The notes under the pieces were generated by a model that had not been told where the DNA came from, did not search any database, and saw only the letters and a program-made list of their open reading frames with translations. From contig NC_063045.1 of NCBI RefSeq assembly GCF_018812025.1, forward strand, positions 62,160,339 through 62,224,338: DNA of 64,000 nucleotides. The letters are read 5' to 3'. Source of the stretch: Megalobrama amblycephala. Lineage: Eukaryota; Chordata; Actinopteri; Cypriniformes; Xenocyprididae. Below, in pieces: positions 1 through 12,100 of the stretch. Numbering within the stretch: the first letter of the stretch is position 1; each line of letters opens with the position of its first letter. A program made the position numbers and the translations under genes.

Positions 1-995
1 ACATCTTTCTGCCTATCCATCCATCCATCCATCCACATATCTTTCTGCCTGTCCATCCATCCATCATCCATCCATCCATCCATCCATCCACATATCTTTC
101 TGCCTGTCTATCCATCCATCCATCATCCATCCATCCATCCATCCATCCACATATCTGTCTACCTGTCTATCCATCCATCCATCCATTCATCCATCCATTC
201 CACAAATCTGTCTACCTGTCCGTCTATCACCATCCATCCATCCACATATCTTTCTGCCTATCCATCCATCCATCCATCCATCCATCCATTCACATATCTT
301 TCTGCCTGTCCATCCATCCATCCATCCATCTATCCATTCACATCTTTCTGCCCATCCATCCATCCATCCATCCATTCACATATCTTTCTGCCTATCCATC
401 CATCCATCCATTCACATATCTTTCTGCCTATCCATCCATCCATCCATCCATCCATCCATCCATTCACATATCTTTCTGCCTATCCATCCATCCATCCATC
501 CATCCATCCATTCACATATCTTTCTGCCTATCCATCCATCCATCCATCCATCCATTCACATATCTTTCTGCCTATCCATCCATCCATCCATCCATCCATT
601 CACATATCTTTCTGCCTATCCATCCATCCATCCATCCCACAAATCTGTCTATCTAGCTGTCTATCCATCCATCCACATATCTTTCTGCCTGTCCATCCAT
701 CCATCCATCCATCCATCCCACAAATCTGTCTATCTAGCTGTCTATCCATCCATCCACATATCTTTCTGCCTGTCCATCCATCCATCCATCCATCCATCCA
801 TCCATCTATCTATCTATCCATTCACATATCTTTCTGCCTATCCATCCATCCATCCATCTATCCATTCACATATCTTTCTGCCTATCCATCCATCCATCCA
901 TCCATCCATCCACATATCTGTATATCTGTCCGTCTATCTAGTTGTCTATCCATCCATCCATCCATCCATCCATCTATCATCTATCTATATATCCA
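1..995. repeat. (TCCA)n tetranucleotide array with interspersed CACATATCTTTCTGCC blocks
   Basis: Runs of CCAT/TCCA are broken every 40-60 bp by a conserved block of the form CACATATCTTTCTGCCTAT or CACAAATCTGTCTATCTAG, so the array is a compound minisatellite rather than a plain microsatellite. The minus strand lacks stops in places (ATGG reads as Met-Asp-Gly-Trp), which yields artefactual ORFs. It lies in the glis3 intron upstream of the first exon seen here. Confidence 0.95.
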
Positions 996-1411
996 CCCTA
1001 GTGAAAAATAAATATACTAAAATGTATTTGAATTACATTTATTTCATGCTAAGTATACTACAAATACATTTACATATTATGTACTTAATAAAAATACCTT
1101 GCAATTGTACTTTTGGTATATTGAACTGGTATAGATATACTAAAGTATATTTGATTGTGCTAAAGTGGAACTATTGCATGTATACCTTAGGTACTCTTTA
1201 AATATCTTGCATTTAAAGACATATTTTATACCAAGATCATACATCAATGACATTAAAATACATTTTTAAGCTTAATATTAAGAAATGTAAGTTTAATCAT
1301 AATTTTTAGTCTCAAGTGATATGTCAGGAAATATGTTTACTATAGATATAGATTTAAACTATACTTAGTATGAAATAAATGTATTTTAAATATATTACTT
1401 TTTCACTAGGG
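996..1411. mobile_element. 416-bp MITE with CCCTAGTGAAAAA terminal inverted repeats
   Basis: The left end reads CCCTAGTGAAAAATAAATA and the right end, reverse-complemented, reads CCCTAGTGAAAAAGTAATA. The interior is AT-rich and has no coding potential. The tetranucleotide array resumes directly after the right end, so the element inserted inside the array. No clear target-site duplication can be called because the flank is itself repetitive. The superfamily is not assigned. Confidence 0.75.
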
Positions 1412-1510
1412 CATCCATCTGTCTATCATCCATCTGTCTATCCATGTCTTAACTGTTTATCAGTCTGTCTATCTATCCATCAGTCTATCTACCTGTCTAT
1501 CCGTCTTTCA
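1412..1510. repeat. Resumed tetranucleotide array (TCCA/TCTG/TCTA)
   Basis: The same CCATC/TCTGTC/TCTATC repeat continues on the far side of the MITE, now more degenerate, and ends at about 1510. Confidence 0.8.
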
Positions 1511-3014
1511 AATGCTGCAGGATACACTAAAGTTTGTTTTTGCACTAGTGATTGACGGCACTAATAAAGATTCATTGTTAGCACCTACTATCATTCAGGT
1601 TTGTTTGTGATCTTTTTTTTATAAGTTGGGAAAAGAAAAGATTTTGGAAAGACGACAATCCATGTACGTGAAGAAACTGCACAACGGCTGTGGCTTTCTC
1701 CCGCTGCTTTTAGAAACAATCCCGATTAATCCTGATCCCAGACACTCGCGGCTCAAACAAACAGCATGTAATGAGGCACGAACCTCCAGTCCTCCACACC
1801 CCCGAAAGAGAAAACGACCAGAATTCCTGTCCGCTAGTGACGAGATCTTCCTGTTCTCACAAAACAAACTTTCAGTTCAGCTTTAGTATTTAGATTCAAT
1901 TACAGACCCTCATAAAGATCAACTCGAGCTTCGAGATTAAAGTTGGTAAATAACGCCTACATACAGCACTGCCATTGTATTGATATCTCCTGCTAAATCA
2001 ACTAAAATAACCACTTCATTATAAAGCAATCAAAACATTCTGACAGAAACACTATTAATGTCCAACTTCAGCAGATTCCTGTTATATAAGATGACCTCTG
2101 AGCAAAAGAATTCCAGCTATTTCTGAAGTCATTTTCAGATGAATTTTACTAGGTAATTATTTATTTCTAAACCATATTTCTGAAAGAAATAAATGAGGTC
2201 AGGGCATTTTTTCACAGCCCAGTGGTTTCTGGTATCCGTGACCGTGATTCACTGGCATTCCTGTCCAGACATCAGAAAGAGCAAAGATCAGGAATGTCAC
2301 ATTCTTGCAAGATGAAATCACTGCAAAAAAAATCATTGTGATGTCATTTATTTAAGGTCAACCGTCAAGCTTTTGATGTTACAAACTGTGCACAATATAT
2401 TTAAATACTTTTTCCATTATATATAACATGTGTGTGTGTATTCTGTTTCTGTAATTTTAATTAATTTACTCAGAAATAATTTTATGTTATATATATATAT
2501 GCACGCATTATATAGGCCATATACAGCAACAACTGATCGTAGCCTGATATCGTCTCACCTGTGATGAAGTTTTACACAGAAATCGCTCAATCTAAAAATG
2601 GCAACATCATCAAGAACGAACTATGATAAACCTTTAGACACATTGTTTTAAAACTATGAATAACTGTGAAACTATGAAGCCTCATTAAATGTGACTGCTG
2701 AGTTTATACTGAGCTCCAGAGATGAAACTGATGAAAATTATTGTTCCTTCACTTTTTAAAATTTTAATTAGCTTATTTAACAATGCATAATAATAATTGC
2801 AGAGAGAATAGTGATGTTGGTTTTATGTAACAAAGAAGGCACAAAATAATATAATTAGAGAAATAATAAATCAAAAAAATAAGAGAGCGACATAGACTGG
2901 TCATTTGAGCAGCAAAACACTGACCCCTTCTGGTCAGTTCAAAGAGTCACTGTTCATGTGACACGTCTAACCCTTTTAATTGATTCGGTTGTATCTTAAT
3001 ATTCCTCTGGCTAG
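1511..3014 (+). other. glis3 intron, no recognised feature
   Basis: The stretch 1620-1870 is GC-richer and open in both directions, but neither translation resembles a known protein. The rest is AT-rich intron with a short TA run near 2490. The 3' end supplies the acceptor CTGGCTAG before the zinc-finger exon. Confidence 0.5.
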
Positions 3015-3176
3015 TTTGAGGGCTGTCAGAAGGCGTTTTCCCGCTTGGAGAACCTGAAAATCCATCTGAGGAGTCACACGGGCGAGAAACCCTACGTGTG
3101 TCAACAGCCCGGCTGTCAGAAAGCCTTCAGCAACTCCAGCGATCGCGCCAAACACCAGCGCACGCACGTCGACACG
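3015..3176 (+). CDS. glis3: glis3 exon: end of zinc finger 3 and finger 4
   Basis: 54 whole codons (phase 0 at both ends), from acceptor CTAG to donor GTGAGT. It carries the finger 3 helix [13 protein letters not shown], the linker TGEKPY and finger 4 (C-x4-C-x12-H-x3-H). The first cysteine of finger 3 must lie in the preceding exon, outside the window. Confidence 0.93.
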
Positions 3177-6100
3177 GTGAGTGCAACCTGAAATCCTCAT
3201 AAAGATGTTAAACAAGATGGTTTTCCCAAGTATATCCGCACTTTAACACTCCCACGCAACACACCTGCAAACAAGAGGAGAAGAAATGTGCAGAAACAGG
3301 TTGTGTGTGTGTGTGTGTGTCTGCAGAAACCCTACGCATGTCAGATCCAGGGCTGCGGCAAACGCTACACAGACCCCAGCTCTCTGCGCAAACACGTCAA
3401 ATCACACTCCTTGAAGGAGCAGCAAGCCAGGAAAAAGGTACAAGAATCATAAAAGCACATATCAGACTCGTTCTGTCATCATACTGTATGTTCACCCTCA
3501 TGTCATTACAAACCAGATGCTGATATATTTTTTTCATGCACCACAAATGTGCACTACTGGTCAAAAGTTAAAATAATTAAGACTTGTTTTAATGTCTCTT
3601 CTGCTCACCAAAGCTGCATTTATTTAATAAAAATACAGTAAAAACAGTGTGATATTATTCTAATTTAAAATAGCTGTTTTCTATGTGAATATGTTGTAAA
3701 ATGTAATTTATTCTTGTGATTAAAGCTGAATTTTCAGCATCGTTAAAAATGAATTTATACTTATATTTAGCATGAACACATTAAATTGATCAAAAGTGAC
3801 AGTAAAGACATTTATAAAGTTACAAAAGATTCTATTTCAAATAAATCCTGTTCTTTTGAACTTTTTATTCACCAAAGAATCCTGAAAAAGAAAATGTATC
3901 ATTTTTCAGAAAAATATGAACTGATTTTCAACATTGATAATAATCAGAAATGTTTCTTGAGCATCAAATCATCATATTAGAATGATTTCTGAAGGATCAT
4001 GTGACACTGAAGACTGGAGTAATGATGCTGAAAATTCAGCTTTGATCACAGGAATAAATTACACTTTACTATATATTCACATAGAAAACAGCTGATTTAC
4101 ATTGTAATAATTTTTCACTATTTTTACTGTACTTTGTATCAAATAAATGCAGCTTTGGTGAGATTTTAATTATTTAATTTTAAAAAAAATTTATTTATTT
4201 TTATGGTGTTTTTTTGTACTTCTTGGCATTTTCAAGTCTTTCTATGTAAACAAAGTCTTCAAAAATGATCCTTTTGTGTTCCACACTCAAATAAAATAAA
4301 TAAATCAAATGATATAGGTAGCAAGTAAATCATAAGTAAATCAAGAATTTGTATTTCTGTATGAATCATCCAGTTAACCGCTCAGTCAACCATTGTCTGA
4401 TAATGTAAGATCACTAAGCGTTGTGCGTTTGTGAACACAAAATGTGTAACATTTGTCAAGAAGGGTGTTAATAACGAAGTCTCTAAACTTGTAACTTGTT
4501 AGCAGCCTTGTGTAGGAGCCGTTCATTATCACAGAGGAACAAAATAAAGGTCACGTCACCATAGATACAGATTCCTCAGGTAGACTGTTTCTAGGAGAGA
4601 AAAAATAGTGCAACACGTCAACCTGCGTATACTGGATCTGTCCAGTCTGTATACATTCAGTTCATTCTCACCAGTGATTATTAGGAAGTACTCAGAATAT
4701 ATTATTAGAGACACTAAATATAATCACGATGCCCTGCAGGTCGAGAGCTCCAAACGCAGGGATATTTTAGGCTGTGATATTAAACCATATGCTCATGATT
4801 AACTTACTGTATATCCAGCTCAATTAAGCAAAAGATTATGAGCCAATTATCCAAGCCATTATCTATGTGCTTTAATAACATTTGGAAAGTAAATGCCGTC
4901 TTTAAGTCGACATGAAATCAAGATTTACTTTCTTAGTCATATTGTGAACGTTATTCCAAACGTTATTCGAAGTGCACATTATTACAGATTTTACTCAGAG
5001 TGCACGTCATTCCGGATGTTACTTGGAGTGCACGTCATTCCGGATGTTACTCAGAGTGCACGTCATTCCGGATGTTACTTGGAGTCCACGTCATTCCGGA
5101 TGTTACTTTGAGTGCACGTCATTCCGGATGTTACTCGGAGTGTACGTCATTCCGGATGTTACTTTGAGTCCACGTCATTCCGGATGTTACTTTGAGTGCA
5201 CGTCATTCCGGATGTTACTCGGAGTGCACGTCATTCCGGATGTTACTCGGAGTGCACGTCATTCCGGATGTTATTCGGAGTGCACGTCATTCCGGATGTT
5301 ACTCGGAGTGCACGTCATTCCGGATGTTACTCGGAGTGTACGTCATTCAGGATCTTTTTACAGAGAGCACGTCATTCCGGATGTTCCTCAGAGTGTACGT
5401 CATTCCAGATGTTACTTTGAGTGCACGTCATTCCGGATGTTACTTTGAGTGCACGTCATTCCGAGTTACTTTGAGTGCACGTCATTCCGGATGTTACCTC
5501 AGGAGTGTACGTCATTCAGGATCTTTTTACAGAGAGCACGTCATTCCGGATGTTATTCGGAGTGCACGTCATTCCGGATGTTACTTTGAGTGCACGTCAT
5601 TCCGGATGTTACTTTGAGTGCACGTCATTCCGGATGTTACTTTGAGTGCACGTCATTCCGGATGTTACTCGGAGTGCACGTCATTCCGGATGTTCCTCAG
5701 AGTGTACGTCATTCAGGATCTTTTTACGGAGAGCATATCATTTCGGGATGTTATTCGGAGTGCACATCATTCCGGATGTTATTCGGAGTGTATGTCATTC
5801 CGGATGTTACTTGGAGTGCACGTCATTCCGGATGTTACTTGGAGTGCACGTCATTCCGGATGTTACTTTGAGTGCACGTCATTCCGGATGTTACTCGGAG
5901 TGCACGTCATTCCGGATGTTACTCGGAGTGCACGTCATTCCGGATGTTATTCGGAGTGCACGTCATTCCGGATGTTACTCGGAGTGCACGTCATTCCGGA
6001 TGTTCCTCAGAGTGTACGTCATTCAGGATCTTTTTACAGAGAGCACGTCATTCCGGATGTTACTTGGAGTGCACGTCATTCCGGATGTTACTTTGAGTGC

Positions 6101-9100
6101 ACGTCATTCCGGATGTTACTCGGAGTGCACGTCATTCCGGATGTTCCTCAGAGTGTACGTCATTCAGGATCTTTTTATGGAGAGCATATCATTTCGGGAT
6201 GTTATTCGGAGTGCACGTCATTCCGGATGTTAGTCGAAGTGCGAGTCATTCCGGATGTTACTCGGAGTGTACGTCATTCAGGATCTTTTTACAGAGAGCA
6301 CGTCATTCCGGATGTTCCTCAGAGTGTACGTCATTCAGGATGTTACTCGGAGTGCACGTCATTCCGGATGTTACTCGGAGTGCACATCATTCCGGATGTT
6401 CCTCAGAGTGTACGTCATTCAGGATCTTTTTACAGAGAGCACGTCATTCCGGATGTTACTTGGAGTCCACGTCATTCCGGATGTTACTTGGAGTGCACGT
6501 CATTCCGGATGTTACTCGGAGTGTACGTCATTCCGGATGTTACTTGGAGTCCACGTCATTCCGGATGTTACTTTGAGTGCACGTCATTCCGGATGTTACT
6601 CGGAGTGTACGTCATTCCGGATGTTACTTTGAGTCCACGTCATTCCGGATGTTACTTTGAGTGCACGTCATTCCGGATGTTACTCGGAGTGCACGTCATT
6701 CCGGATGTTACTCGGAGTGCACGTCATTCCGGATGTTATTCGGAGTGCACGTCATTCCGGATGTTACTCGGAGTGCACGTCATTCCGGATGTTACTCGGA
6801 GTGTACGTCATTCAGGATCTTTTTACAGAGAGCACGTCATTCCGGATGTTCCTCAGAGTGTACGTCATTCCAGATGTTACTTTGAGTGCACGTCATTCCG
6901 GATGTTACTTTGAGTGCACGTCATTCCGGATGTTACTTTGAGTGCACGTCATTCCGGATGTTACTCGGAGTGTACGTCATTCAGGATCTTTTTACAGAGA
7001 GCACGTCATTCCGGATGTTATTCGGAGTGCACGTCATTCCGGATGTTACTTTGAGTGCACGTCATTCCGGATGTTACTTTGAGTGCACGTCATTCCGGAT
7101 GTTACTTTGAGTGCACGTCATTCCGGATGTTACTCGGAGTGCACGTCATTCCGGATGTTCCTCAGAGTGTACGTCATTCAGGATCTTTTTACGGAGAGCA
7201 TATCATTTCGGGATGTTATTCGGAGTGCACATCATTCCGGATGTTATTCGGAGTGTATGTCATTCCGGATGTTACTTGGAGTGCACGTCATTCCGGATGT
7301 TACTTGGAGTGCACGTCATTCCGGATGTTACTTTGAGTGCACGTCATTCCGGATGTTACTCGGAGTGCACGTCATTCCGGATGTTACTCGGAGTGCACGT
7401 CATTCCGGATGTTATTCGGAGTGCACGTCATTCCGGATGTTACTCGGAGTGCACGTCATTCCGGATGTTCCTCAGAGTGTACGTCATTCAGGATCTTTTT
7501 ACAGAGAGCACGTCATTCCGGATGTTACTTGGAGTGCACGTCATTCCGGATGTTACTTTGAGTGCACGTCATTCCGGATGTTACTCGGAGTGCACGTCAT
7601 TCCGGATGTTCCTCAGAGTGTACGTCATTCAGGATCTTTTTATGGAGAGCATATCATTTCGGGATGTTATTCGGAGTGCACGTCATTCCGGATGTTAGTC
7701 GAAGTGCGAGTCATTCCGGATGTTACTCGGAGTGTACGTCATTCAGGATCTTTTTACAGAGAGCACGTCATTCCGGATGTTCCTCAGAGTGTACGTCATT
7801 CAGGATGTTACTCGGAGTGCACGTCATTCCGGATGTTACTCGGAGTGCACATCATTCCGGATGTTCCTCAGAGTGTACGTCATTCAGGATCTTTTTACAG
7901 AGAGCACGTCATTCCGGATGTTCCTCAGAGTGTACGTCATTTAGGATCTTTTTACAGAGAGCACATCATTCCGGATGTTCCTCAGAGTGTACGTCATTTA
8001 GGATCTTTTTACAGAGAGCACGTCATTCCGGATGTTACTTGGAGTGCACGTCATTCCGGATGTTACTTTGAGAGCACGTCATTCCGGATGTTACTTTGAG
8101 TGCACGTCATTCCGGATGTTACTCGGAGTGCACGTCATTCCGGATGTTCCTCAGAGTGTACGTCATTCAGGATCTTTTTACGGAGAGCATATCATTTCGG
8201 GATGTTATTCGGAGTGCACATCATTCCGGATGTTATTCGGAGTGTACGTCATTCCGGATGTTACTTGGAGTGCACGTCATTCCGGATGTTACTTTGAGTG
8301 CACGTCATTCCGGATGTTACTCGGAGTGCACGTCATTCCGGATGTTACTCGGAGTGTACGTCATTCCGGATGTTATTCGGAGTGCACGTCATTCCGGATG
8401 TTACTCGGAGTGCACGTCATTCCGGATGTTCCTCAGAGTGTACGTCATTCAGGATCTTTTTACAGAGAGCACGTCATTCCGGATGTTACTTGGAGTGCAC
8501 GTCATTCCGGATGTTACTTTGAGTGCACGTCATTCCGGATGTTACTCGGAGTGCACGTCATTCCGGATGTTCCTCAGAGTGTACGTCATTCAGGATCTTT
8601 TTACGGAGAGCATATCATTTCGGGATGTTATTCGGAGTGCACGTCATTCCGGATGTTAGTCGAAGTGCGAGTCATTCCGGATGTTACTCGGAGTGTACGT
8701 CATTCAGGATCTTTTTACAGAGAGCACGTCATTCCGGATGTTCCTCAGAGTGTACGTCATTCAGGATGTTACTCGGAGTGCACGTCATTCCGGATGTTAC
8801 TCGGAGTGCACGTCATTCCGGATGTTCCTCGGAGTGTACGTCATTCAGGATCTTTTTACAGAGAGCACGTCATTCCGGATGTTCCTCAGAGTGTACGTCA
8901 TTCAGGATGTTACTCGGAGTGCACGTCATTCCGGATGTTACTCGGAGTGCACATCATTCCGGATGTTCCTCAGAGTGTACGTCATTCAGGATCTTTTTAA
9001 AGAGAGCACGTCATTCCGGATGTTCCTCAGAGTGCACGTCATTCAGGATGTTCCTCAGAGTGTACGTCATTCAGGATCTTTTTACGGAGAGCATATCATT

Positions 9101-12100
9101 TCGGGATGTTATTCGGAGTGCACGTCATTCCGGATGTTAGTCGAAGTGCACATCATTCCGGATGTTCCTCAGAGTGTACGTCATTCAGGATCTTTTTAAA
9201 GAGAGCACGTCATTCCGGATGTTCCTCAGAGTGCACGTCATTCAGGATGTTACTCGGAGTGCACGTCATTCCGGATGTTACTCGGAGTGCACGTCATTCC
9301 GGATGTTACTCGGAGTGCATGTCATTCCGGATGTTACTCAGAGTGCATGTCATTCCAGATGCTACTCAGAGTACACGTCATTCCGGATCTTTTTTACGGA
9401 GAGCATATCATTTCGGGATGTTATTTGGAGTGCACATCAATCCAGATGTTACTCGGAGTGCACGTCATTCCAGATGTTCCTCAGACATTCCGGATGTTAT
9501 TCGAAGTGCACATCATTTCAGATGTTACTCAGGAGTGCATGTCATTCCGGATCTTTTTACAGAGAGCATATCATTTCGGGATATTATTCGGAGTGCACAT
9601 CAATCCAGATGTTACTCGGGAGTGCACGTCATTCCGGATGTTATTCGAAGTGCACATCATTGCGGATATTTTTCAGAGTGCACGACGTTCCGGATGTTTT
9701 TCAAAGTGCACGTCATTCCGGATCTTTTAACAGAGAGCAGATCATTCCATATGTTATTATGCATGTTATTCCAAATTTTTTTCAAATCACATATTATTCC
9801 AAACATTTTTTATGCCCTCAAAACATAACTTGCTCCACCTCTGAATTACCTTTTTTTGCCTGCAAAATAGCTATTTACACTTTGTTTTAGCAAACACACA
9901 TTCAGTTCTGGTACACAATCAGTTTCTCATGGATAAAATCCCTCAGAAACAAAAGTGCAAAAGTGTGTCATGTTGACCTTTAGGGTATTATGCATTAATG
10001 TGACTATATTTCATGTAGTTGAGACGCAGTCAGGACGGACTCGCCGAGTGTTTGACGGTTCAGCCGCTGCAGCACAGCCTCTCGCCACTGGACCTGATTG
10101 AGACCAAGCACCAGTCACCCACTGATGATCTCTACACTGGTATGAAACACTTAAAATAGTCATGTCATTTTCGTTGCTTGAAATAAAATAAACGATAACT
10201 GAAATAAAATAAAATATAAAAAGCTTATATTATTTCAGCTAGTTGCCAAGGCAATTTTCTCATTTTTATTTAGTTTAACTTGATGTACTGAAATAACTGA
10301 AACTGAAATAAAAACTATATAAAACTTACACGTAAAACGTAAAAATGACAAAAATCACAAAACTAAATTACTAAAACTTTACAATTTGAAATTAAAGTAA
10401 TACTAAAACTAAGTGATACTAAAACACTGCTAGAGATAATTTTTTTAGTTGAACTGAGCTTTTTTCTTCATTATTTTTTATTACGTTTAACACTTTACTT
10501 GAAGCCTTTATGTATTATGCATTATAAAGGTATTCATAATGTACATTATAATGCATTATATCTTTTCATAATTATAACCAAAGTTAAAATGCATTATAAT
10601 ATTTGCAGATTTCTTGTTATATCTGAAATTGGTTGTTTGTCATGTTTTAATGCATTATATTTTCTAAAGGCAAGTTCAACACAATAAAAGTAAAAGTATT
10701 ATTTACTGTTGTGACAATTACTCATAATGCACAAATGCATTATAAAGCGCATCAAAAGGCATAATTGGTGCATTAAAAATTATATGCAAAAAAGGGTAAC
10801 ACTTATGCATTATAAAAAGCAAGAACAGCAACAAGAATAAAACAAAACACAAAAACAAACCTCACATTACCTTACATTAATATTCAGAACCACCTCTATT
10901 TTTAGTCTTGTCAGCAACTCCAGCATGTTTTACCAAACTCTCAAAAATCTTACATTTATTCCTTATATGTTATCTTTTCCATTGACATATTTGTTACTAT
11001 TTCTTTCAGACAACCACCTATATTTGGTGCATAAATACTTTTCCAATGTAAAGAAAACCCCTGTTATATAGGAAAGACAATGTTAAATCAGCACAGTGTA
11101 ATGCTTCGTTCGGCCCTAAAAATCTTTTACAATCTTTTTGTTATTTCATTCCAGTGATGGCTAATGGCAAGGAATCTTAGCGCTGCTTTACCAAAAAGTA
11201 ATGATGATTTTCTGTTTTGTCTTCTGTCAATGTGCAAGTCTTCACCCTAAACCAGCCCAGCCAAACAAACACCCTAATGCAGATCCCAGCCGGACCACAG
11301 ACTCATCCGGCTCCAAACGTGCCGCTGCCTCCTTTACAGGGTAACAACAGGTGGGAAAACTCCATCAGTTTTCAATGAATGACATCAAATGTTTTGACTT
11401 TAAGGACAACATAAGTCTCGGTGCATATTAAAACCGAATATTCAGAGGGAACATTTGATTTTATTCATGAGGATTTGACTGGATCAGGAACCAAGCTCCG
11501 CGCTATATTTCGTTTTCGATAATCCGTTTCACTCTGATGTACTACTTCCTTTTCATCTATTCCTTTTCAGAGTTAGAACAAGTTGATGAAACATTATGAA
11601 GACAAACATTTTTTCTTTAGTATAACATGCACAAATTTGACTTTAAAATCAAGCTGAGCTTTAAAGTCGGCATGAAGTGGAAGTTGCGCTAGTGTTTTCT
11701 TCTCTATTGTGTCGTATATATGAGTGAAACGCTTCGCAAACAAGAACAAATGTAGGGCGGGGCTTGATTTTGTCTGTGGGGAATTGATTGGATGGTTGTG
11801 GTTTGCTATTGGTGGATCTCATGTGAGTGACAGGTTGCCCCGCCCTCATCATCAGAGAAGAGATGCTGCAAGAGGAAGATATTCTGATTCAAGATTATGA
11901 GGAACATGAATTTAACACAATAATGATATGCACGGATAAATCCTTTAGAATGATCCAGGGCTTCAGACTAACATTCTTTTTTTAATTATTTAAGGATTTT
12001 TAATTATAAAGTTAATTTAATCATAAAATCACTATTGTTTTGCATTAATCTAATAATATTACATGTTTGTTTACTAGAAAGTAAAACACTGAGCTTGAAT

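Noticed and set aside
187..797. Minus-strand [12 protein letters not shown] ORFs
   Set aside because: ATGGATGG tetranucleotide repeat read as codons.
1619..1886. Opposed ORFs of 82 and 86 codons
   Set aside because: Neither resembles a known protein. The region is intronic in glis3 with no fitting splice sites.
4940..9800. CRISPR array
   Set aside because: The repeats are contiguous 28-bp units with no unique spacers, the host is a vertebrate, and no cas genes are present.
4972..9890. Long overlapping ORFs (up to 431 codons) read as a repeat protein gene
   Set aside because: They are spread over all three + frames with the same 28-unit period, lie inside a glis3 intron, begin at arbitrary ATGs and lack any recognised fold. 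They are listed only as a consequence of a stop-free satellite.
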